From JAZLGI01 sp045616225 (GTDB taxonomy: Bacteria; Spirochaetota; Spirochaetia; Sphaerochaetales; Sphaerochaetaceae), in the NCBI GenBank assembly GCA_045616225.1, contig JAZLGI010000034.1, positions 1 through 9,148 of the forward strand: 9,148 nucleotides of DNA, given 5' to 3'. Positions 1 to 5,691 of this stretch are shown one piece after another (position 1 is the first letter of the stretch; every line of letters begins with the position of its first letter). The translations under genes and the position numbers were made by a program. The notes beneath the pieces are model-generated. The model had not been told where the DNA came from, made no database searches, and was given only the letters and a program-made list of their open reading frames with translations.

Positions 1-1
1 A

Positions 2-811
2 CTGTTGGCTTGCGGAGCAGATATTGTAGAAATAAACACAATAAGAAAACGTCTGTCCGGTGTAAAAGGCGGAAAGTTTGCTCAGTGTTGTAACAGAGCT
101 CATATTTACACAGTTGTACTCTCTGATATTATTGGAGATCCGTTGGATATGATTGCGTCAGGTCCTGCTTATCCGGATTCTTCTACAAGCGAACAGGCTC
201 TTGATATTGTTAAAAAGTACAATCTTAACATTTCCGAAGATGTAAAAGTACTTCTTGAACAAGAAACTGCAAAAGAACTTTCAAATGTTGATACCTATGT
301 TACCGGAAGCGTAAAGCAACTTTGTGTTACAGCCCAAGAAGTCTGTAAAGAGCTGGGATACGAACCTGTTATTCTTACATCGGCTCTTACATGCGAAGCA
401 AGGGATGCAGGCAAAATGCTTTCTTCTCTTGCAAGAAAAAACTGCAACACCCATAAAAGCCTTGCGTTCCTTGCCGGAGGCGAAACAGTAGTACACCTTA
501 CCGGTAACGGCAAAGGGGGAAGAAATCAGGAAATAGCACTATCTGCATCGGAAGGAATTTCAAATCTTAAAGACACCTGTGTGTTTTCATTTGGTTCAGA
601 CGGAACCGACGGACCTACAGATGCAGCAGGCGGGTATGTAGACGGGAACTCTTTCACAACAATGCAGAATCTTAATATAAACGTTGCATCGGTTTTAAAA
701 AACAACGACGCTTATAATGCTCTTAATAAATGCAACGGGCTTATTATGACAGGACCAACAGGAACCAACGTAAATGATCTTTCAATTCTGTTAATCAAAA
801 GAGCAATCTAG
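2..811 (+). CDS. Glycerate 2-kinase, MOFRL type (C-terminal part)
   Basis: This is the C-terminal 270 or so residues of a glycerate kinase of the DUF4147/MOFRL family, which phosphorylates D-glycerate to 2-phosphoglycerate with ATP in the cytoplasm and feeds it into lower glycolysis. The reading frame is open to the left edge. Full members are roughly 420-450 residues, so the first third or more lies outside the window, and the TTG at 5 is not a real start. Counting from that TTG, visible family motifs are GADIVEINTIRKRLSGVKGG (4-23), LSDIIGDPLDMIASGP (39-54), and in the MOFRL domain GGE (158-160), GNGKGGRNQE (167-176), SDGTDGPTDAAGG (198-210) and TGPTGTNVNDL (249-259). It ends 29 bases before the stop of the convergent recQ gene, with no clear terminator between them. 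The family assignment is firm. The exact substrate (glycerate rather than a relative) is from family knowledge. Confidence 0.93.
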   Translation: MLACGADIVEINTIRKRLSGVKGGKFAQCCNRAHIYTVVLSDIIGDPLDMIASGPAYPDSSTSEQALDIVKKYNLNISEDVKVLLEQETAKELSNVDTYVTGSVKQLCVTAQEVCKELGYEPVILTSALTCEARDAGKMLSSLARKNCNTHKSLAFLAGGETVVHLTGNGKGGRNQEIALSASEGISNLKDTCVFSFGSDGTDGPTDAAGGYVDGNSFTTMQNLNINVASVLKNNDAYNALNKCNGLIMTGPTGTNVNDLSILLIKRAI

Positions 812-840
812 AGTGTCATAGTTTAAAGCTCATCACAACA

Positions 841-2262
841 TCAATCATTTTTGGATTTGGGATGAATTTTGGTTAAGTATAGTCTGTTGTGTTTTGTTTG
901 CTTGATGTGTTTGTCGCTTTCAATAGCAGAGAGGACTTCTTCAAAGGAATAGTTGTCTAGGATGCCGTACATGGGGTGAAACTGGGAATCTTTTTCCATT
1001 TTCCATAGAATTTTTATTCCGCAGAGAAGGGCGGCTGCACTGTGGGGTGTGTATCTTAAAGGATAGTGTCTTATTAGTTTAAGGATTTGATTGCTTACAA
1101 AATCAAGATTGTTGATAATGCCGTTGCATATATCACATCCAGAACAATCTTCCTTTTGCTGTCCCAGACTTTCCAATAAAGCTTTACGTCTGCATATATT
1201 CTGTGTAAAGGTTTTTGTTAACTGATTTTCTGCAATATGGTCTTGGGAAATAAGAACCCAGGCATTTGCAAATTCTCCGTCACGTCCTGCTCTGCCTGAT
1301 TCCTGAAGGTACTCTTCAGATGAAGAAGGTAGGGCATAGTGGATAACTGTTCTTATATTGGACTTATCTATTCCCATTCCGTAGGCACATGTGGTGAAAA
1401 GAATTCCGTCTGTACTTGTCATAAACCAGTCTTCTATGGAAGTTCTTTCTTCTTTTGAAAGTCCTGCATGATAATAACGGGCTGGGATATTGTTAAAGTT
1501 CTGTCTTGATTTAAGACACAGAATTTCGCAGTTTTTCCTTTCTCCGCAGAAAACAATGGCAGGGCGGCTGCACTTTTTAAGAGCTTGAAGAAGTCCTATT
1601 AGTTTGTTTGGAGCTTTTATTGCTCCGTAGAAAATGTTTTCTCTGTCTGCATCTCCACGTATTACCAGCGGTTTTTCTTTAAATATACTTGTTTCTATTG
1701 TCTTTAGTGTTTCTTCAGATGCCGTTGCAGTAAAGGCCAACAGTTGATGAGGCTTGAGTGTATCTATTGGAACTCTAAGCTTGGAATACATTGGTCTGAA
1801 TTCGTTTCCCCACTGTTTGATTATGTGAGCTTCATCTATTACAAACAGCTCGTACTTATATTTCTTAAGTTCCTTCATTATGTGAGGCATACACAGAGTT
1901 TCCGGATTTGTGATTACTACCTTTGCATCTGTTGCAAAAAGCTCTTGCCTTTGGCTTTTTGTTTGCCCGCCTTTAATTACAATGCTTGTAATTCCTGCTT
2001 TATCCATTCTTTTCTTCTGGTCTGCCATTAAAGCCAAAAGAGGATAGATTATTATTGTTTTCTTTCTGCAGAGCATGGCAGGAATCTGAAAGCAAAGGCT
2101 TTTGCCTGTTCCGGTGGGAAGAATGACAACTTGATTTCTGACAATTTCTAAGTCTTGTTGTTCAAGAATTCTCTGCATTACCAACAGTTGATAGGGTTTA
2201 ACTGAGGTAATTCCAAATTTTGTTGAGGCTGTAAAGATAATTTGTGAAATGTAGTCTTCCAT
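841..2262 (-). CDS. recQ: RecQ-family ATP-dependent DNA helicase, short form
   Basis: This is a superfamily 2 3'-5' DNA helicase of the RecQ family, expected to unwind DNA during recombination and repair. With the start at 2262 it has 473 residues. Visible motifs are a Q-motif (FGIT...KPYQ, 16-25), Walker A PTGTGKS (49-55), DEAH box (143-146), AFTATA (176-181), YYHAGLS (263-269), YGMGIDKSNIRTVIHY (294-309) and motif VI QESGRAGRDG (319-328 by this count). A zinc-binding site is formed by C357, C373, C376 and C379. After it only about 90 residues remain, so the HRDC domain and much of the winged-helix domain of long RecQ proteins are absent or degenerate. The frame stays open upstream to 2412, but that extension overlaps the pfk start and has no helicase similarity. 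The ATG at 2262, just before the Q-motif region, is preferred although its ribosome site is weak. Confidence 0.92.
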   Translation of the reverse strand: MEDYISQIIFTASTKFGITSVKPYQLLVMQRILEQQDLEIVRNQVVILPTGTGKSLCFQIPAMLCRKKTIIIYPLLALMADQKKRMDKAGITSIVIKGGQTKSQRQELFATDAKVVITNPETLCMPHIMKELKKYKYELFVIDEAHIIKQWGNEFRPMYSKLRVPIDTLKPHQLLAFTATASEETLKTIETSIFKEKPLVIRGDADRENIFYGAIKAPNKLIGLLQALKKCSRPAIVFCGERKNCEILCLKSRQNFNNIPARYYHAGLSKEERTSIEDWFMTSTDGILFTTCAYGMGIDKSNIRTVIHYALPSSSEEYLQESGRAGRDGEFANAWVLISQDHIAENQLTKTFTQNICRRKALLESLGQQKEDCSGCDICNGIINNLDFVSNQILKLIRHYPLRYTPHSAAALLCGIKILWKMEKDSQFHPMYGILDNYSFEEVLSAIESDKHIKQTKHNRLYLTKIHPKSKND

Positions 2263-2301
2263 ACTTCTGTATGTTGTTTTTTTTGCTTTGTTGCTCAGAA
2301 A

Positions 2302-2331
2302 TTGCTCAAAAAGAGGATTTATAGTTAAAAT
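2302..2331 (+). promoter_or_regulatory. Candidate pfk promoter
   Basis: TTGCTC (2302-2307) and TAAAAT (2326-2331) are separated by 18 bases, upstream of the phosphofructokinase start at 2351. A perfect direct repeat TTGCTCA (2291-2297 and 2302-2308, 11 bases apart) includes the -35 box. The predicted transcript would have a very short leader of about 13 bases containing the ribosome site. The call rests on box similarity and position only. Confidence 0.35.
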
Positions 2332-2347
2332 ATAGATATGGAGGCAA
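2318..2347 (-). promoter_or_regulatory. Candidate recQ promoter
   Basis: On the minus strand TTGCCT (2347-2342) and TATAAA (2323-2318) are separated by 18 bases, a plausible sigma-70-type pair about 55 bases upstream of the recQ start codon. The -35 element overlaps the ribosome-binding site of the divergent pfk gene. The box match is moderate and the region is AT-rich, so this is tentative. Confidence 0.33.
2340..2344 (+). promoter_or_regulatory. Ribosome-binding site of the phosphofructokinase gene
   Basis: GGAGG lies six bases before the ATG at 2351. It fixes the start of the phosphofructokinase and argues that the upstream extension of the recQ frame, which runs through this stretch on the other strand, is not coding. 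Confidence 0.8.
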
Positions 2348-2350
2348 AAT

Positions 2351-3667
2351 ATGGGACATGATTTTACAATTGCATCTTTGGGCGAGGCTAAGATTCCTTC
2401 ACCTATTCTCATGAGTGAGTGTTGCGGTGATGGTATTGCAGATTATGTTGAAGATACAGACAGAGTTTATTTTTCTCCTGAAGCAAGAATAGAGGACGGA
2501 AAGCTGAATCCGTATTCAAATGAGACTCTTGAGCTTGCCGGACCTAGAAAACAGATATATTTTAATCCGGCTCATGTGCATGCGGCAATTGTGACATGCG
2601 GCGGTATTTGCCCTGGATTAAACAATGTTATCAGGGCTGTTGTAAGATGCTTATGGTTCAGATATGGAGTTAGAAGAATTACCGGTGTTCCTTTTGGCTA
2701 CAACGGCTTGCTTCCATCCAGTAAGTATCCTTTTATTGAATTGAACCCTGATGTTGTAGATGATATTCAGGAAAAAGGCGGAACAATCCTTGGTTCTTCA
2801 AGGGGTGGCGGAGACAAGATTTCTGATATTGTTGATACCTTGGAAAGAATGAATGTAAACATTTTGTTTACCGTTGGCGGTGACGGAACATTAAAGGGTG
2901 CTTATGCTATTTCTCAAGAAATAAAGAGCAGGGGGCTTAAGATTTCCGTTATAGGAATTCCAAAAACAATAGATAATGATTTGGCATATATTCAGACTTC
3001 TTTTGGACTTGATACTGCGGTTTCAATGGCTGTTTCTGTTGTAAGATGTGCCCACATAGAGGCAAGAAATGCCATAAACGGTATTGGATTGGTAAAAGTA
3101 ATGGGAAGGGCAAGCGGCTTTATTGCAGCTCATACTTCTTTGGCTCAGAGTGATGTAAACTTTTGTCTTATTCCGGAGAATCCGTTTGACTTGGAAGGAC
3201 CTAATGGATTCTTGGAAAAACTCAGAAAAAGAATTGAAGCAAGAGGACATGCCGTAGTCCTTGTAGCAGAGGGAGCAGGTCAGGATCTACTGCCTGAAAC
3301 CGGTGAAAAAGATGCCAGCGGTAATGCCAGATTTAACGATATAGGTTTGTTTTTGCAGGATAAGATAAAAGAGTACTTCAAGAAAAATAACATGCCTGTA
3401 AATGTGAAATACATAGACCCTTCTTATATTGTCAGGAGCGCTCCTGCAAACAGTTTTGACTCTATTTACTGCGCAAGACTTGGTGCCAATGCCGTTCATG
3501 CCGCTATGGCAGGAAAGACAGAAGCTTTAGTCTCTATGCTCAATGACAGGTTTGTGAATATGCCAATTAAAGTGGCAGTTTCCAGCAGGTCTCAGGTTCA
3601 GCTTGAAAGTCCTTTGTGGAGAGATGTACTTGAAAATACAAGACAGCCTGTATCAATGAAAAATTAA
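2351..3667 (+). CDS. 6-phosphofructokinase, probably ATP-dependent (long spirochaete/plant type)
   Basis: This cytoplasmic glycolytic enzyme phosphorylates fructose 6-phosphate to fructose 1,6-bisphosphate. Its 438 residues exceed the 320 or so of the E. coli PfkA type because of an N-terminal extension of about 70 residues. Visible motifs are CGGICPGLNNVIRA (83-96), GGDGT (176-180), PKTIDND (204-210, with the catalytic aspartate in TIDND), MGRASGFIA (251-259), PEN (275-277), EGAGQ (307-311) and RSAPANSFD (362-370). The glycine in GGDGT is the residue linked to ATP use, whereas PPi enzymes carry GGDD. The lysine in PKTIDND is otherwise a PPi-enzyme mark. This mixed Gly/Lys pattern is known from plant and trypanosome ATP enzymes, and spirochaetes such as Treponema pallidum and Borrelia carry relatives of this length. 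The donor is therefore inferred as ATP. Its stop codon overlaps the stop of the convergent gene. Confidence 0.93.
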   Translation: MGHDFTIASLGEAKIPSPILMSECCGDGIADYVEDTDRVYFSPEARIEDGKLNPYSNETLELAGPRKQIYFNPAHVHAAIVTCGGICPGLNNVIRAVVRCLWFRYGVRRITGVPFGYNGLLPSSKYPFIELNPDVVDDIQEKGGTILGSSRGGGDKISDIVDTLERMNVNILFTVGGDGTLKGAYAISQEIKSRGLKISVIGIPKTIDNDLAYIQTSFGLDTAVSMAVSVVRCAHIEARNAINGIGLVKVMGRASGFIAAHTSLAQSDVNFCLIPENPFDLEGPNGFLEKLRKRIEARGHAVVLVAEGAGQDLLPETGEKDASGNARFNDIGLFLQDKIKEYFKKNNMPVNVKYIDPSYIVRSAPANSFDSIYCARLGANAVHAAMAGKTEALVSMLNDRFVNMPIKVAVSSRSQVQLESPLWRDVLENTRQPVSMKN

Positions 3668-4371
3668 TGTTTTGAAGACTTGTTTAAGAGTGTCTTAAGT
3701 ATTTCCTGTAAAGAAAAGTCACTCTTAAACGGTCTAAGAAAGTGAGTCTTGAGCTTGTGTTCTTGGTTGAATTTTCTTATGTGTGATTTTGCGTGATCCA
3801 TGATGACAATTACGTTATGTTCTGTTGCAAATGTTCTGAGTTTATTTGCTATATCTGTTGAATGGACACTATCTATGATAAGAACACCAAAAAACAGTCC
3901 TATGAAAAAAGAGAATGCAAGGTTGTTTGAAAGCCAAAGAATTGAGTTTAAGGTAAAAGGGTGTATGACAAAGTAATAAAAGGCTCCCATTAAGCCCCAA
4001 AAGAAAGAAAACAGAGGGCAAATAATACCTTGAAAGTTTCCCCAAAGGTGTCTGTAGTCCCATAACCTTATTTTGAAACCTTTTATGGCAATGATTCCAG
4101 ATATGTATTCAATTATTGTCATTGAAACAGTAATGATAATGATAGTAAGCCATACTGGGAAAACATATTTATCTGCAAAATAGGAAATTACGTAAAGAGT
4201 ACACAAGCCAAAACCGTACATTGGAAGATAAGGACCTTGACAGAAACCTGGATTAATCCATTTATGGTTTGGATTTGTCTTTGAAAAGAATTTTCTGAAA
4301 AAGACCTCTAGGAGCCAACCTCCTACAGAACCCATGAAAAAAATGTATGCATATATTAGAAAAAAACTCAT
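3664..4371 (-). CDS. Membrane protein, putative ABC-transporter type IV (CmpB-like) family
   Basis: This is a 235-residue integral membrane protein. Hydrophobic segments are visible at about 5-20, 48-66, 71-93, 112-137 and 148-166, followed by a basic, probably cytoplasmic tail of about 70 residues. It carries the hallmarks of PF06541: GGWLLEVFFRKF near the N-terminus (17-28), NPGFCQGPYLPMYGFG (40-55), an acidic residue in the third segment (IIEYISG, 86-92) and WDYRHLWGNFQGI (104-116). The family is often labelled a permease, but no transport substrate is established to my knowledge, and no ATPase gene adjoins it. It lies 62 bases downstream of the LacI-type repressor gene on the same strand, so read-through is possible. 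The start at 4371 has GGAG four bases upstream. The 3' end shares four bases with the pfk stop. Confidence 0.85.
   Translation of the reverse strand: MSFFLIYAYIFFMGSVGGWLLEVFFRKFFSKTNPNHKWINPGFCQGPYLPMYGFGLCTLYVISYFADKYVFPVWLTIIIITVSMTIIEYISGIIAIKGFKIRLWDYRHLWGNFQGIICPLFSFFWGLMGAFYYFVIHPFTLNSILWLSNNLAFSFFIGLFFGVLIIDSVHSTDIANKLRTFATEHNVIVIMDHAKSHIRKFNQEHKLKTHFLRPFKSDFSLQEILKTLLNKSSKH
3682..3730. repeat. Inverted repeat with two alternative pairings
   Basis: GTTTAAGAGTG (3682-3692) is a perfect inverted repeat of CACTCTTAAAC (3720-3730), with a 27-base loop. The left arm can instead pair locally as TTAAGA-GTG-TCTTAA (3684-3698). The element lies in the last codons of the CmpB-like gene and just past the pfk stop. 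Neither side has a clean run of T that would make a textbook terminator, so its role is unknown. It may be a terminator-like 3' structure for the pfk transcript. Confidence 0.35.
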
Positions 4372-4433
4372 AGTACTCCGGAAATTTGTTATTGTTTAGC
4401 AATCAATCGCGTTATTACTTAATTAAAATAGTG

Positions 4434-5447
4434 TTAATCTGCTTTTCTGGCAATTGATTCTCTGGAAATTAACTCTGTATCCAAAAGAATTGACCTTGGT
4501 TTTGTGTTTGAATAAAGCTGTTCAAAGAGACTCTCTGCAGCAGTAAATCCTGTCTGAAAACTGGGCTGGTTAATTGTAGTAAGTCCAGGGGTGGTAATTG
4601 CAGCCATTTCTATGTTGTCAAATCCTACAACTCCCAGGTCTTCCGGAATTCTCAGATTAAATCTGTTTGCCGCTTTAAGAACAGAAGCTGCAAAAACATC
4701 TGCAGCACAGAAAATTGCATCAGGTCTTTCCGGTGCGCCCAGAAGTTGGCAGGCAGCTGAGTAACCTAAATCATAAGCAACATCAGGAAGTGAAATTTTC
4801 CAGCTTCTTGGAATTGAGATATTGTGAGCTTCAAGAGCTGCTTCAAAACCTCTGAGTCTTTCCTGGGCGTAGTTAAAAGACATTGGACCGTTTATGAAAG
4901 CTACTTTTTTGTAACCCATGTTTACAATGTGGTCAACTGCACTCTTTGCAGCACCAAAATCGTTTATGCTTACATAAGGAGCCTGAGATTCTGTGTTGTA
5001 TTCTCCACATTGAATCATAGGTACTTGTTCATAAATTTTGTCTGCAAGCTCTGTCTTAAGCTTCCTGCTCAGACATATTACTCCTCTTGTATTTGTCATT
5101 TGCACTACTTTCATGAAGAGGTCTGCATTTGCTTCTGTTATTGTGTTCTGATAAATGATTACTTCAAAATTATGAGATGAGGCAGAGGATTCTATGCCTT
5201 TTAATATTTTATAATAGAAAGGATTGACAATAGAGGGGATAACAACTGTGATTATTCTCTTTAATGCATCTTTTTGAGACTTAAGCAATTCTTCTACGTC
5301 ATAATTGAGTTCTTTGAATTTCTCTTCCACCAACTGCTTTGTTTGCTCATTTACAAGTTCCGGATGATGGAGAACTCTAGAGACTGTAGCAGGTGAAATT
5401 CCTATTTCGTCTGCCAACTTGTTAACAGGTAAGTTTAATCTTTTCAT
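4434..5447 (-). CDS. LacI-family transcriptional repressor of the divergent sugar operon
   Basis: This is a 337-residue DNA-binding regulator of usual LacI-family length. The N-terminal helix-turn-helix is LADEIGISPATVSRVLHHPE (11-30), and the type I periplasmic-binding-like effector domain starts at about 64 (IITVVIPSIVNPFYYKILKG, 65-84). GFDNIEMAAITTPGLTTI (275-292) is the usual C-terminal signature. The linker is unusual. Aligned with PurR and LacI, the conserved hinge residues PN..AR.L are replaced by VE..LK.Q (51-58), so the leucine that normally wedges into the operator centre is Q58. An in-frame TAA lies six codons upstream of the ATG at 5447, and no ATG lies between, so the start is fixed. 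No Shine-Dalgarno sequence is visible. It is transcribed away from the sugar operon and probably controls both itself and the operon through the shared spacer. The effector is unknown. Confidence 0.92.
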   Translation of the reverse strand: MKRLNLPVNKLADEIGISPATVSRVLHHPELVNEQTKQLVEEKFKELNYDVEELLKSQKDALKRIITVVIPSIVNPFYYKILKGIESSASSHNFEVIIYQNTITEANADLFMKVVQMTNTRGVICLSRKLKTELADKIYEQVPMIQCGEYNTESQAPYVSINDFGAAKSAVDHIVNMGYKKVAFINGPMSFNYAQERLRGFEAALEAHNISIPRSWKISLPDVAYDLGYSAACQLLGAPERPDAIFCAADVFAASVLKAANRFNLRIPEDLGVVGFDNIEMAAITTPGLTTINQPSFQTGFTAAESLFEQLYSNTKPRSILLDTELISRESIARKAD

Positions 5448-5453
5448 AGCAAA

Positions 5454-5482
5454 AGTAAATCTTTATTTCTGAAATAAGTCAA
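5454..5482 (-). promoter_or_regulatory. Candidate lacI-type gene promoter, possibly leaderless
   Basis: On the minus strand TTGACT (5482-5477) and TTTACT (5459-5454) are 17 bases apart. The -10 box ends six bases before the repressor ATG, so transcription would begin at or next to the A of the start codon. This fits the absence of a ribosome site. The 15-bp operator-like palindrome fills most of the spacer between the boxes. A competing -10 (TATTAT near 5500 on the minus strand) has a poor -35. Confidence 0.4.
5463..5477. promoter_or_regulatory. Operator candidate A (perfect 7+1+7 palindrome)
   Basis: TTATTTC-T-GAAATAA is a perfect palindrome around base 5470, 16 bases upstream of the repressor start and between its candidate -35 and -10. 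Read on the minus strand it is TTATTTCAGAAATAA, which is taken here as the site consensus. Occupation would block the repressor's own promoter, which implies autoregulation. Confidence 0.6.
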
Positions 5483-5497
5483 TTGTTTCAGAAAGAT
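5483..5497. promoter_or_regulatory. Operator candidate B
   Basis: TTGTTTCAGAAAGAT matches TTATTTCAGAAATAA at 12 of 15 positions and keeps the core TTTCAGAAA intact. Its centre (5490) is exactly 20 bp, about two helical turns, from the centre of site A. Together the two sites bracket the candidate repressor -35 box. Confidence 0.45.
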
Positions 5498-5520
5498 AAT
5501 ATGCCAAATTTTCATAATCT

Positions 5521-5560
5521 GGAGTTTTAGTTTATTAATTGTGCCTTTAAAGGAGTTTTA
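5521..5560 (+). repeat. Direct repeat GGAGTTTTA upstream of the sugar operon promoter
   Basis: GGAGTTTTA occurs at 5521-5529 and 5552-5560, 31 bp apart (about three helical turns). The second copy ends three bases before the operon's -35 box, where activators often bind. No known binding protein can be named from the sequence. Confidence 0.35.
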
Positions 5561-5563
5561 ATC

Positions 5564-5592
5564 TTGAGAATTCTAAATATGCCCCTTATAAT
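5564..5592 (+). promoter_or_regulatory. Strong sigma-70 promoter of the sugar operon
   Basis: TTGAGA (5564-5569), a 17-base spacer and a perfect TATAAT (5587-5592) form the best promoter match in the window. Transcription should start near 5599, giving a leader of about 92 bases before the isomerase ATG at 5692. Operator candidates C and D and the ATTTCAT repeats all lie in that leader, downstream of the predicted start. Confidence 0.7.
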
Positions 5593-5610
5593 AAGCAATA
5601 CTGATGTTAG

Positions 5611-5640
5611 AACATTTCATCTTATTTCATGTTATTTCAT
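5611..5640 (+). repeat. Three tandem 10-bp repeats (ATTTCAT core)
   Basis: AACATTTCAT, CTTATTTCAT and GTTATTTCAT follow one another with an exact 10-bp period in the leader of the sugar operon. The last copy runs into operator candidate C. The period places each ATTTCAT on nearly the same face of the helix. The repeat could hold extra repressor half-sites, or could act in the leader RNA. Confidence 0.6.
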
Positions 5641-5646
5641 AAATAA
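5632..5646. promoter_or_regulatory. Operator candidate C
   Basis: TTATTTCATAAATAA differs from the consensus TTATTTCAGAAATAA at one position only (14 of 15). Its centre (5639) is 169 bp from that of site A, close to 16 turns of 10.5 bp, so the two sites could be joined by looping across the operon promoter. The site lies about 33 bases downstream of the predicted transcription start. Confidence 0.55.
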
Positions 5647-5664
5647 GTGTGTTCAAATAAAGAA

Positions 5665-5679
5665 TGATATCAGAAAAAT
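5665..5679. promoter_or_regulatory. Operator candidate D (weaker)
   Basis: TGATATCAGAAAAAT matches the consensus at 11 of 15 positions, including the core TCAGAAA. Its centre (5672) is 33 bp from site C, about three turns, and it ends just before the isomerase ribosome site. It could be chance in AT-rich DNA. Confidence 0.25.
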
Positions 5680-5691
5680 GCGGGGTTTTTT

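Noticed and set aside
5..7. TTG at 5 as the start of the glycerate kinase
   Set aside because: The frame is open to the window edge and the encoded part begins mid-domain, so the gene is simply cut.
281..513. Minus-strand open frames inside the glycerate kinase
   Set aside because: They are shadows of the real gene, with cysteine-rich, low-similarity translations and no ribosome site.
2..811. Glycerate kinase as part of the sugar operon pathway (via hydroxypyruvate)
   Set aside because: It is separated by three unrelated genes and about five kilobases, so a link is speculation.
812..840. Bidirectional terminator between glycerate kinase and recQ
   Set aside because: Only a four-base GAGC/GCTC pairing is present and there is no T tract, so it cannot be supported.
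2263..2412. N-terminal extension of RecQ by 50 residues to an ATG at 2412
   Set aside because: It overlaps the pfk start, ribosome site and promoter, and shows no RecQ similarity. The helicase fold begins just after the ATG at 2262.
4372..4433. Separate promoter for the CmpB-like gene
   Set aside because: The AT-rich 62-base gap contains no convincing -35/-10 pair at proper spacing. Read-through from the repressor gene is equally possible.
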